This document shows positions 48,001 to 60,000 of a stretch of 64,000 nt of DNA, piece by piece. The position numbers and the translations under genes were made by a program. Source of the DNA: Aurifilum marmelostoma (Eukaryota > Ascomycota > Sordariomycetes > Diaporthales > Cryphonectriaceae); contig JAMXSV010000020.1 in assembly GCA_027559495.1 (NCBI GenBank), forward strand, positions 40,882 to 104,881, in the 5' to 3' direction. The notes below the pieces were generated by a model. That model was not told the DNA's origin and ran no database searches. It saw only the letters and a program-made list of their open reading frames with translations. Every line of letters starts with the position of its first letter. Within the stretch, counting starts at the first letter, position 1.

Positions 48001-48971
48001 TACCCCGAAGCGGAGGCATCCCACATACGGCAATGCCCCGACGAAGGCAGCATGTGAAGCTGTAGACGAACATTACATGTTAGTGATATGTACGGTGCTT
48101 TGTCTCCTCCCCCTTTCCCCTCCCCTCAGTGTGATGAAATTCACAAATCGTCATGACTAACCTTGGATTCCATAATGAACATCTCAGGACTCAGAATGAG
48201 GTTTTTGCCCGCTGCGACAGCTACTGAGCTCTCTCCACTGCGGAGTGCCTGAACCGCCTGGTGAAGCGCAACTAAGCTTGACGAACATGCAGTATCGATA
48301 TTGACAGATGGCCCGCTCCAGTCGAAGAAATATGACACACGGTTTGCCAGAATAGCCCGTGAAACTCCTGTGCCCGCATACCGAGGCACATTATCTATGT
48401 CACGCAACAAGACATCGCGGTAATCGTCAGTCATCTGACCCACGAATATCCCCGTGTCTGATCCACGCAATTCGTGCATAGAATAGCCGGCCGCTTCGAT
48501 TCCTTCGTAGACGACCTCCAGAAGCATCTTTTGTTGGGGATCAATGGCCTCGGCCTCGAGCCTATGGAGGCCGAAGAAGCCATGGTCGAAGACTCGATAA
48601 TCTTGGTCGAGAAGGTATGCCTTTCCCACATTGGTGCTCTAATTGTTATATCGAGCTCCCGGTTAGCCGTATTGTACGCTCCGCCGAAAACAAGCTGCCA
48701 TTACACAACCACTGGGAAATAAGATGGGATGAACTGAATGTAACTTAATTACCCCGTGATGATCTGCGTTGTTATGATAGAAGCCCCTTGAGTCAAATCT
48801 CTGTGCAGCGAAGACATCACGAAGAAGGTCCCGCGGATATTTCAGAAGTGACCACAATTTCGATGGCGATGTTGCACCGCCTGGCAGTCTGCAACCACTG
48901 CCAACGATAGCAATAGGTTCCAATTTCCAAGACGCCCTTTTTCCTGTGGTGTCGACTCTTGGGAGCGCCAT
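36013..48971 (-). CDS. Hybrid PKS-NRPS megasynthase (KS-AT-DH-MT-KR-ACP-C-A-T-R)
   Basis: Four exons (48971-48753, 48638-48162, 48059-45766, 45685-36013) give 4220 residues. KS: C191 in DTACSSS, then EAHGTGT and the His in GHTEG. AT: S689 in GHSSGE. DH: H1035 and D1236, with Arg in place of the usual Gly of HxxxGxxxxP. C-methyltransferase: EIGGGTG at 1525-1531. KR: GLAGDVG and Y2417 in QANYSAAN. ACP: S2609 in GIDSL. Condensation: HHIALDG at 2854-2860. Adenylation: YTSGSTGVPKG near 3354, YGPTEVT and YRSGDYGRL. Thiolation: S3790 in GGNSM. Terminal reductase: TGATGFLG and Y4038-x3-K4042. No ER domain lies within the protein, so a separate ER is expected. The enzyme would build a C-methylated polyketide, amidate one amino acid and release it, probably as an aldehyde because YxxxK is intact. 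This architecture belongs to the cytochalasan/ACE1-type group. The adenylation specificity was not determined. Confidence 0.95.
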
Positions 48972-49392
48972 GTTTTGTTTACTCTCTAGTAATGACAGAT
49001 TATGAACTTAACGGCGTCTCATAGCCCTGGGATGCAAATACCAGGATGAGATACTTCGGGCATGTCGCAACCAAATCCGACAAGACGGCCATGTGTCAAA
49101 CTGCGCTAATCGGGAGTGCATTTTGTATGCGCTGAGAGACTCCGCGCATTTCAATTCCCTGGCAATGAGGCTAGTTCGTCATAATGACTAGAGAAAATAT
49201 CCCGGTGGACATCCAAGAGGCGGGAAGAGGTGACAAATATGCCGGCCTTGATAACACCAATTGTAGTGTCCAGGCCGTCGATGGGGGCCAAGTACATGAA
49301 TTAGGACTGTGCCTGCTCTTTTCAGAATCTCTCAGGTTTGCAGGCGCTAGACAAGAGAGAAGAAAAACTAAAAATTCCTTCATTTATCAACC
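48972..49392. promoter_or_regulatory. Bidirectional promoter, PKS-NRPS / trans-enoyl reductase
   Basis: 421 bp between the divergent PKS-NRPS and trans-ER start codons, the arrangement expected for co-regulated cluster genes. No specific binding site could be assigned. Confidence 0.45.
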
Positions 49393-50478
49393 ATGACCGA
49401 AACATAAAAGAGACAGGCACTTGTCAGTACAGCAACTGGGCGACTGGAACTTTCCAGTAATGTTGCGCTGCCGACACTCAGACCAGGGATGATGCTATGC
49501 CGAGTTGCTGCTGTCGGCTTGAATCCAGGCGACTTCAAGTCAAGCGAGCACACAAAGTCGCAGGGGTCCATCGGCGGCTACGATTTTGCGGGTGTGGTAT
49601 TAAAAGTCGGCACGGGCGTGACGAGGTTCGAAGAAGGCGATCGCATTGCAGGTCTTGCGTAGGGCTACAACCCGGACGACAAAGAAGTAGGCGCGTTTTC
49701 TGACGTCGTGCTGGCGGCGCAAGACCTGACACTCAGCCTTCCGCCAGACTGGACGTTCGAGCAGGGGGCCACATTGGGAGTTGTGGTGGCGACGGCGGGT
49801 TTCGCTCTAAGTTACTACTTAGGCATTTCTCTGCCTCAAGATGGCGACCAAGAGGAAGATGATGGGGACGAGAACAAACTCATCTTGGTCTGGGGTGGGG
49901 GCACAGCTACCGGAACAATAGCTATTCAGCTGCTCCGCCTGGCGGGCCTGATGCCCGTAGCCACCTGCTCACCCTCAAGTATGGCTCTGTTACGCTCATT
50001 GGGAGCCGTGGCAACTTTCGACTACCGCTCACCAACGTGCGCAGCGGATATCCGGTCTTACACGGAGGGCAAGCTGGCGCGAGTTCTCGATTGTACACCA
50101 GGTGTCGACGGTGCTGAGTCTATGAGTATGTGTTACTCAGCTATCGGATCACGGGGTGGGCGCTACGTGGCACTGGACGCCATATCAGCACATGTCAAGT
50201 ATACGCGACGTGATATCAGCGCCGACTGGGTGATGGCATTGGCTATGTTTGGGGAGCCTGTCCGACTGGCTGGTATCTATGGCCGACCTGCCATGCCCGA
50301 GCACCGCGTACTAGCCTCGCGCATTTTTCGCACAACAGAGGCATTGATCGCTCAAGGCCAACTGCGCGGGCCTGTCTTCCAGACCCGCGCAGGTGGCCTT
50401 GCTGCATTGGCACGGTATCTGAACGATTTGCGCAGTGGCCAAGTGACAGGGGGGAAAGTAGTGTACACGGTTAGGTAA
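49393..50478 (+). pseudogene. trans-acting enoyl reductase, broken by two in-frame stops
   Basis: One continuous frame of 362 codons, the normal length of trans-ERs that partner PKS-NRPSs. It reads through LRPGMMLCRVAAVGLNPGDF, GGYDFAGVVLKVG, GATLGVVVATAGFAL and the nucleotide-binding LVWGGGTATGTIAIQLLR, a zinc-independent medium-chain reductase fold. Two stops interrupt it: TAA at 49405-49407 (codon 5) and TAG at 49660-49662 (codon 90, between GDRIAGLA and GYNPDD). Neither can be removed by an intron, as no suitable GT...AG pair spans either one. Each is one C-to-T change in CA context from CAA or CAG, the change made by RIP. The longest open remainder starts at 49708 and lacks the N-terminal catalytic domain. 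In an intact cluster this enzyme reduces enoyl intermediates on the PKS. Confidence 0.88.
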
Positions 50479-51101
50479 TTGTCCACCCACACATTTTGAA
50501 AGAGAATGTGAATCCTGTGCAGTGCTTTGAGGAGCCTCGCCGTGAGTTGTTTCAGGCCCGAAACCGTGCCGGATAGGTCACCGCGCGTTTGTGTGGAGAA
50601 CGAAGGAATCGTTTACTACAGCAGGACCTGCTGCGCCATCGGCAAGTAGTTCATCACTAGCAGCAGTGTCGGGTCATTCAAACTCGCATAATATGCCGAC
50701 AACGGGCTCTTTTGGGAAGGAGAGTAAGAATGAATCTGCCGATGCCGCCTTCCGACGGCCATCCATCCCATGCATGTCAGTATGTGACAAATTCGCCCTT
50801 TTTGCGCTGATCATCATGACCCATCTCGGCATGCACGTATCAAAGGCTTGATTCGTGTTAGCTAGTTGATGTATCAGTGTTGTCACGCTGAGAAATTCCG
50901 GAGGGATCATCATTCCCACGGAGAAGTGTGAATTAACCGAGACACTGCCTCATAGACACAAGGCCAACAGCACAGAAAGCGTCACGTTAGGGCTGGACGT
51001 GCAGTTGATAATAAAAGCAGCCACAATCGTATCCAATGTCGAGCTATCTAATCTGCCCCGCCCTTCTCATACAACAAAGCAATTAGCTGGGAGGTCGAGC
51101 A
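50479..51101. other. Intergenic between trans-ER and hydrolase
   Basis: Normal base composition, with no gene recognised. It contains the hydrolase promoter. Confidence 0.5.
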
Positions 51102-52376
51102 ATGTATAAGCTCCTACCTTCAAATTTCTGCAACTTCGAGTTTCTCCGTGTCCTAGGACCGGCCCCGACCCATGGCTGCGACGTAGGAGAATGCGTTGAC
51201 GTTGCTGCAAAAATCAAAGTAAATGATGGCGAAAGTTGGTATCGGGCCTGGTCCGAGGCGGCGTCCAAGGCAGAATATATGGCCGAGGAGTGTGTTAGGG
51301 TTGGAGATGTGGCTGGGGCGCGATGGGCTTTTTTGCGAGCAAGCAACTACTGGCGGTCTAGCGAGCTGTACGTCTTTATGCATATTTCTTGTTTGGTTTC
51401 CGGCAGCACTGCGAGGATGAGTGGCTGATAATGTCGTGAGCTTTTTCTCAGAATGCTACGCAAACCGTTCCCCCAGGAAGACGAACGCCGCGTCGAGACA
51501 ATCTCGATATCAGCCACCCTCTTCAAGAAAGCAACCGCGCTATTTGATAGCCCAGTCGATACATTAGAGATTCCCTTCGAGGGTACATATCTCCCTGCGT
51601 ACCTGTTTCTACCTCCCGAGAACACTATCCCCACTACAGGTTGGAAGAGCGGCAGTATTCCCGTCCTGGTCCAAGTTCAGGGCTTCGACACGATTCAGGA
51701 GGAATTTTATCACTTCACCGTAGCAGGTGCCCTTCCTCGGGGATATGCGGTTCTGACTTTCGACGCGCCTGGCCAGGGCATGGTTCTTCGGCGCAAACAA
51801 CACCGGCTTCACCTGCGTGGCGACTTCGAGTTGGTGCTCAAGGCCGTGCTTGACGCTTTATGGGCGCACGCGGCATCGTCGCTGGTGTGCATGGAGCTCG
51901 ATCTGGCGCGCGTTGCTGTGTCAGGAAATTCTATGGGTGCTTACTTCGCCCTTCGCGGTGCGGCGTATGAGCCACAGAGAATACACGCCTGTATAGCCTC
52001 CGACGGTTTCTATGACCTCGGCCAGGCGGCCCGTGATACGATTCCTGGCTTCTTTCGCCACTTCAACCGAGCTTTTGTGAACAATATCATTCGCTGGGCC
52101 GTCTCCTATTCTAGCTTCCAGACGCAATGGGAGCTAGGGCATGGTATCTTTGCCTTCGGCGCTTCATCGATATTGGACGCTGTCGACAAGATGGCACCTT
52201 TCACACTTGACAGGCCAGACGGAACTTCAATCTGCGCAGACATCACCTGTCCAACGCTCGTGACGGATGCGCGAAACACCATTTTTCCACTAGAAGCACA
52301 GCGCATCTACAACAGCCTTACTCAGCTAGAGGAGGGAAAAGATAAAAGCATGTGGAGCCCTTTCGGTGTGTTATAA
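51102..52376 (+). CDS. Alpha/beta hydrolase of the PKS-NRPS cluster, C-terminally truncated
   Basis: Two exons (51102-51367, 51452-52376) give 396 residues. The start (NFEFLRVLG), the helical cap (ASNYWRSSELML after splicing), the lid strand (LEIPFEGTYLPAYLFLPPE) and the nucleophile elbow SGNSMGAYFAL (S249) match the hydrolases found next to fungal PKS-NRPS and trans-ER genes. The acid is probably D361 in TLVTDARNT. Relatives run about 40-50 residues further and end with the catalytic His in a C-terminal HCQ-type segment. Here the frame stops after KSMWSPFGV, and AT-rich transposon sequence begins within 60 bp. The triad is therefore incomplete and the protein is probably inactive. In cytochalasan-type pathways this hydrolase is a conserved member whose exact step is debated. 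Confidence 0.85.
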
Positions 52377-52429
52377 AAGAGTGACTATAAAGCTTGATTC
52401 CATCTATCTAGGCTATCTAGAGATTGAAG

Positions 52430-53520
52430 AGAAGGTTTATTTATCTTTGAACGATCGTGAAAAGGCCTCAATTAGCTAAGGAATAAATCCCTTAGTCCGT
52501 GTATATCAAACGCCCTCTAATGCCCTTATCATTTAGAGAGGGCAACGATTATAACAATTATAAAGATTATGCCTTATTTATTAATATATCTCTATAAAGT
52601 GCTATTTCTTTATATTATCTAGCTAGATAGTCTAGCATTATTACTTTTCTATTTATATTTTATACTAGCCTTATCCTTTTTAGCATTACTGCTTAGCAAT
52701 AGCTATTTAAAAGCTTTATTAGGCTATTAGCTAATTAATCTTTAATAAATATCTACTTAATAAGAATTTGCCCTACTAATATCTTATTATATATAAAGTA
52801 TTTTTCTAAGAGAATATATCTTATTTGCTAATAGAATTTAGGATTTTTTATTAGCTTAATAGCGCCTTAATTATCGCATTTAATTATAAGAATTAATAAA
52901 ATCTTTAGTTTAATAAGAAGATTTCTAATCTAAAGCTCTATCTATATTCCTTTATAAATAGCATAATATTTAGCCTCTATTATTAAGATTATTATATAAT
53001 CTATTTATTTAAAATGCTATACTATTATATTATCTTCTATTTATATAATTATATTATATATTAAATAGCTTATAGATTTATCTTCTTTTTAGTCTAAATT
53101 TATCTAAATAAATATAAAAAGCTTTTTCTTTAGGCTAACTAATTTATAGCTAAAATATTTATTATTCTAATAAATCTATAGCATTTATTATTGCTTATTA
53201 CTAATCTTAAAGCTAAGGCTTTTAGTGCTTTAATAATAGCAAAATTCGTATTTAAGAAAAGCTTAATTCTCTGCTAAGAGATTATAACTATATCTTAAGA
53301 TTATAGATAGCAGAAAGGCAAGATTTGGCTTTATTTAGATTATTAAATATATTAATTAGCTATTATTTAATTAATATATTATAATATCTTTATTTAAGGC
53401 CTAATATTTATTTAATTTAGCTAAAGCTAGAGATTCTAATGCAAAAGGAATAGATAAGGATTTTATATCTTTATAGCTTGCTTTCTAAAAGCGATTATTT
53501 AGTATATGCCTTTTAAGCAA
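52430..53520 (-). mobile_element. RIP-mutated LINE-like retrotransposon fragment
   Basis: Extremely AT-rich. On the minus strand at about 52990-52935 one frame reads IIEAKYYAIYKGI followed by a stop and IEL, resembling the E-A-E-L-x-A-I motif of an RNase H domain as found at the end of fungal LINE (Tad-like) ORF2. Surrounding frames are full of stops. The call rests on this one motif, so the class is tentative. Confidence 0.4.
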
Positions 53521-54420
53521 GCTGTTATGACCCGCAACAGTTATAACATGGGGGCACGGCGGCTGTCTAAGATAGACCCTTAGTGCTAGGAGCTTAACAC
53601 TGCTACAAGCTGCTAGGGTTATGTAACCCTTAGGGTTAGGGTTATAAAGGGGGGCAGTACTCACCAAAACTTAGTAAGCATTAGTAATCCTTACTAAGCA
53701 ATCATAAGCAGCCAATCAGAATAGATATACTAGATTACTAATATATCCAATATAGCTAATATAGTTAGATATAACTAAATAGACTATATAATCCAGATAT
53801 AATTACCCTTTAATTATATATAGATAGTTTATAATTCTTTAGTTATTAATCTAAGCATTAGATTATATTAATTTAATAGCTTTAAAGGCAGTAAGCATTA
53901 TAGTTTAGTTATAATTATAATTACTTTTTATATTCTATACTTAAAGAGAAACTTAGCATTACTCTTACTAGCATAAATCCCTTATATATCTAGATTATTA
54001 TTATTAATATTATAATACTTATTATATTTTAATAACTTATATTTAAGAATAGTTTAGTATTCTTCTTTTAAGCACTATAGAATATAATAGCGCTTTAAAT
54101 CTTAATTAGATCTACTGCTAATAGCAGTACTACTAATATTATTAAATAGATTATAATACTTACTAATTATATTAAAAAGCTTAAGAAGTAGAAGATAATT
54201 GCAAAGAAATTTTACTATAAAATAGAAATACTAGAATCCTATAAAAGCAAATATTATATTCTCTAAGCATTCTTTACTTAGTATAAAGCTTACTATTATA
54301 ACCCATCCAATATGCAGGTCACAACAAAGATTGCAGCACAGCACTAAGGCCATACAGAACAGACTATAGGGAGCCGGGAGTCCAATACTCTAGGATAGAA
54401 CTAGCATAATAAGATTATAT
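53521..54420. mobile_element. LTR-like blocks, two related starts
   Basis: One block starts at about 53521 (GTTATGACCCGCAACAG) and includes CCCTTAGGGTTAGGGTT. A second starts at about 54292 (TATTATAACCCATCCAATAT). Both resemble the repeat at 9812-9950. They are probably nested or tandem LTR remnants at the left side of the gypsy element. Exact ends are unclear. Confidence 0.45.
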
Positions 54421-57050
54421 AAGCTATAAATCTTTATATTACTGCTTAAACCTTATATTCTAAAACATTTCTATCTCTAATAAGCTTTCTCTTTATAAAG
54501 ATATTATTCATTTTAAAGTATAACAAAAGTGCTAATTGTTATATTCTCGAAATACTTCTAATTCATGATTTACCTTTTTTTATATAAACTAATATGTCTT
54601 ACATTAACTAAATTTATAGTTGCCGAAGGCTTTATAAAATGTATATTTAGTTTATTCGAAGAGATAAAGATGATTATATTAGCTGAAAGTAATCTCGAAT
54701 CTTGAAAGCTAAATAAGTTAAACTAATATAAATATATTATTTATTTAATAAATTAATGTTAATAATAATTATATTAGTGGTAATAAACGCACTAATAGAG
54801 ATTAAAGTTATTTATAATATATTAAAAATCACTATAATATTTATAAAGATTTATATAATATTAATCTTAAGCAAGTATGTAGATTTGAATTAATATTATA
54901 CTTTAGGCTTCTAGTAAAACTTATTTGTAAATATCATGTATTTAGTATTATTTAGTATAATGCTAAGCTCTCTTCTTGCTCGAATTTATTAACATTAAAT
55001 AATACTATTTAAATAATAAAATTATATCAACTGCTACAATATAATAGCATTAGCAGGTCTAAACTACATAATTCTAGTAAAAGCATTATTAAAAACTTCT
55101 ATAAGAACACTAGTTTTAATAACACCTTATTTCTAATTATTAATAGTAAGTTTGTAATATTCTTTCTTGCTTTAAATAGTTGGAATTATAAGTAAGTATA
55201 GCATCTTTTAGATCCTCTATACATAGCGTGCTTTTCAATAATATACAATTTAATAATATTTATTAAGCTATTCTAATTTAGGCGTATAATATGACTAATA
55301 ATGTGCTTTAGTCCTTCTTTAGCTATTATTAAGCTTATTTTTATCTTTTCATAGAACTTTATACTTTATTATTTATATAAACTCTTCAAATCTACTGTTT
55401 TTTACTAATGGTGCGAGTTGCCCCCGGCATCTTTTAAATCTTCACAGGGGCCTAATTCCTTATTAGAAAGTATAGTAAATTAATAATAAGCATATTTAAA
55501 TATTTAATAGCAAGAATCTTTATGTTGCTATTTACCTTATTCTTGTAGAAAGAGTTAAGATATTAAACCTTTTTAGCGCTTTTAAACAATAAATTCTTTA
55601 ATATATATTTAAAGATCTTTATAATTATAGGCTTTATATATAAGATCTCCCTTCTATTTAGAAGAAAGCATTTCTAGCTTTATTACTCAATTTACTGCTT
55701 TCAAAATGATTTTTTAGGATAACTTTTTACTAATATACGCTTTAAGTATTAATGCTATTTACTTTAGATTAATATTCTAAGGCTAAGGATTTATAAGCTT
55801 TATTTAAAAAGAATGCGCTATATGCTATTAGAGTAATAATATTAAAATTATCTATTATTAAATTATGCAATTATGCTATATTAAACTAAGGGCTTAAGAA
55901 GAATTAAAGGGATTTTAAATCTTTCTTTAAAGCCTTTAATTTATAAAAGCATAAAATACTAATATTATGCTAAAGCGAGATTTAAAAGCAGAAATACTAC
56001 CTATTATATAGTAAAGATTATTTAGTAGTGCTATTAATTTTGCACTTTAGCTATACTTATTTACTCACGAAAGTAATTAGATCTTTTTATAAATATGGCT
56101 AGCATATTTATTAAATAGTTAATACTAGTAAACTTTTCTTTAGTCTTAAATGAGATATAGCAAATGGCACTTATATTGCTATAAAGATCTTTTATTAATA
56201 AAGTTCAGTAATAAGAAATATTAATGTTAAGTAGGAGAGAATATAATAGTGTATAGCTAGTGATAATAGTTTACATATATTAAGATTTTTAGGAAATTCG
56301 ATATATTTAGCACTTCAAAATAATAACTTTATTGCAGCCCTCTAATTAGCTAAATTTGCGATAGATATTGAGTATAGCTTAGAGAAGAGAAAGATATGAT
56401 ATTAATAGTCTTTTTCTTTAATAGCTTATTATTTAAGATATAAGATTTGCCTCTTTAGGGTTAACTTATATTTCACACTTTTTTACTATTTTTTTCCTCT
56501 ATTTTTCCCTTATATCTCTACTTATTCTTTTTCTTGCTTTTTCTTAGAATAGATAGACTAATAGTTACTAGCTAAGTAGTTATAATGAGGCATGTCTATT
56601 ATTCTTTTTCCTACTCTTTTTTCTTCTTTTATTACTACTATAAGATTTATACTTTTTAGGAGATCTTTAGAACTTTCTTACCTTATTAATATAATTAGCT
56701 TAAATAGCGCTTAAAAAGTAAATTAATAGCGGGAAAAGCTTTAAAGTATATAGGATTGCTTAATATACTCTATATGTACTACTAAGAATATTTGGATAAA
56801 ATGCTTTAAATAAAGTTAACTTAATACTTTATATCTTATCTAATAAATTTGCGAGCGATTAGCTATCTCTTTAATAAGATTAAAAAAGCTTGTTATATAT
56901 TTTGCTTAAAGGGATTTTATAAAATTTATAGAGTAGCTCTTTAGCTGCTTGCAGGTAGAAAATTCCTTATTTTTCTCCTATTACTCTTTAAGCTAGAATA
57001 TTTATAGTAATAGACCTCTAATTAGGTATATACCCCTTAGCTAGGCCTCT
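54421..57050. repeat. AT-rich RIP-degraded sequence, no gene
   Basis: No open frame longer than a few dozen codons and no recognised domain. A small normal-composition island (GCGAGTTGCCCCCGGC) lies at about 55413. It is interpreted as old transposon sequence. Confidence 0.55.
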
Positions 57051-60000
57051 TATATATATTCTAGCTTTACTTATCTACTGCAATAGCGCTACTTAAGCGC
57101 AGTAGTTAATAATAAAAGAAGAAGAATAATAGCTATTCTTTATAGCAGATAAAGGCCTTAAACTAAACTCTTATACTCTTTTCAAATAACTATATAAGCT
57201 ATAAGAGAGCTAGTTTGCTTATACTACTTAGCTTCTTAGAAAGAAGTTAGCAGCTAGCTATACTGCCTAAGAAACTCTAAGCTATTAGCATAAAGAGGTA
57301 TTATAGGCGCTACTGCAATATATTATAACTATTAAAGCTAAATTATATAGAACTAGAGTAAATAAGATATTATATGCAAGTATATAGGAAGCAGCTAATA
57401 AGCAAGGCTTATATCCTTATAACTAAGGAGAAGGCCTTAATTATAATGATAATAATTTTAATAACTAATCTTGCATATAATAAAAGCCTCTGCCTTAGCC
57501 TAAGAAATTTAATAGAAATTGCTTAAAGTTTCCTTTATAAGAAATCTAGATATACTATAAATTTAGCTAAAATATCTGCTTTATTAGAAACTTGCATAAT
57601 AAGTTCTATACTATATTTAAATACTTTAAAGAAGCTGCTTAGAAGCTAGCTAATCTCTACTTTAACTTAAAAGGGCTTAACTAAATTAGCAATTCCTAAG
57701 CCTTTATAGAATATCTAGCTAGCTACTATTATAATGCTAATTAAGCTAAATAAGCAGTATAAGCACTCTTTAAAATCTATTAATATAAAAATTAGCAATT
57801 TTCTTCCTTTTTTGCTATCTAAAAATAAGTACTCTCTAAAGCTAGGAGTACTTTATAGCTTAATTAAGCAAAGCTTACTATTCTAAAAAGAGCTATTAAT
57901 ACTAAGCTCTAAGATAAACTTATCTTTATAAGTATGCTAATTAACTACTATATATAAGTTAAAAAGGCCCTATTAATCTCTTTTAAGATAGAGGGACTTA
58001 TTAAGTAATAAAATAGTTTAATAGCAAATATTATCTTAAAAGGCACTTCTTAAAAGAGAATTTAATAAGGAAGAGACTTATAAGGAAATACTCTAATAAT
58101 TAGAGTTAATGCTATAGGTATAAGTAGCGCTGCTTTTAAATAATATGCTAAATAGATATTAAATAAAGAAATTAAAAGATAAAAGAATAATAATTTATAC
58201 TTTTAATATAGCAAGAGAGATTGCTGCATAAACTAATATAGCCTCTTACTAGCTATACTGCCTATATAAAGCAGTATCTAAGCTGCTATTATTACTGCAA
58301 ATAACAACAATAACGACCTTATTAATCTTAATAAGGAAAAAGAGTAGCTCCTATGCAAAGTTGCATATAGGAGTTTACTAGGCTAAGATTTAATAAAAAT
58401 AAGATAAAATAGGAGCTAAATAGATTCTCTTTTATAATAAATTTGCTATACAATAAAATCTAATTTATAGATATATTAGTAGATTAAAGATATAATTACT
58501 ATAGTGCTATAAGTAAAAAGCTTATTAGAAGACTTGCTTTTCTATGCATTTTAATAATACTAAGAATACTCTATAAAGCTATAATAAATTAAGCTGCTTA
58601 AAAGCTAAGTGCAATCTTTAAAATAATATACTTTAAAGCTAATTTAGATAGCTATATATACTAAGTTTAGATATATATTATTTCCTAACTTAATTATAAT
58701 ATAATTTTAGAAAAGCCTTAAATAGAATAAGAAGAAGTTATTTATATAGCGTATAAGCATTTTCTAAATATTAGGCAAGCAGTAGGCCTAAAGATTTAGA
58801 AAAGAGATTATGCTTTAGTAATATATTAGAAAGTTAGTAGCATAAGTGCTCTTATATTAGAGGCAGAAGTAAAATAGAGCAAATGCTTATAAATAATATA
58901 AATATAGCTATTTATAGTAATCTTAGCTAATATTAATAAGGCACTTATATTAAAGAAGAAGGCTTTAGTAAAGAATAAGCTGCTAAAATAGTTTTAATAG
59001 TAAGCAGGACTCTTTAATAAAAAGAAGGAAGAGAAGCTGCTATTGCATTATAAGAGAGCAGATTATAAGATTACCTTAGAATAAGATAAGAATAGCAGGT
59101 AGCTAAAAATTCTTTAGAGCTTCCTTTATAGAATATTAAGGAATAAACTATTAGTCTTAAAAAAGATCTTTATAGAATTATTAGAGTTAAAATATATATA
59201 AGCAAGCAGCTTATTAGCAAAAGCGCTTATAATCTTTATTAAGAAATCTAGCAGCAGGCTATATTTCTATATTAACTATTGCACGCTTAATACTATTACC
59301 TAAGCTAATTAGTATTTACTTTTACTTATTAAGGAAATTTTAGCTAATCTTTTAAAGGCATAGTAGTTTATTAAATTTAATATATAAGCTACTTTCTATA
59401 AGCTCTGCATTAAGAAGGGCAATAAATAAAAGACTGCCTTCTGCATCTAATTTAGCCTATTTAAATAGCTAATAATCTCCTTTAAACTTATAAAGGCACT
59501 AGCTATCTTCTAGCAATATATTAACTTAGCGCTATAATAGTATTTAAATATCTTTTGCTTAGCATATCTAAATAATATATTTATCTACTTAGATAGTTCT
59601 AAGAAAGATTATAAATAAAAGATAGAATAAGTCCTTAGGGCCTTAGAAGCTGCTAGTTTAAGCTTAGATATTGCAAAATGCAAGTTTAGCATTTAAAGAA
59701 CTAAATATCTAGAATTTATTATTAAAGCAAATACTAGAGTCTATATAAACTTTAAGAAGCTAATAGCAATTTGCAACTAGGAAGCTTCTAAGATGCTTAG
59801 AGGCATATAAAGTTTTCTAAAATTTGCTAATTTCTATTACTAATTTATTAAGAACTATTCTAAAACTATAGATTCCTTTCTAGTACTTATAAAGAAAGAA
59901 ATGCTATTCTACTAAAGAGAAGATAAAGATATAGCCTTTAAGCAGCTTAAGCTTAAATTTATCTTAAAGCTAATATTAGCGCAATAGGACTCTAAGAAGG

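Noticed and set aside
49708..50478. Shorter intact reductase starting at 49708
   Set aside because: Strong homology extends upstream in the same frame to 49393 through two stops, so the short frame is the remnant of a broken gene and not a real start.
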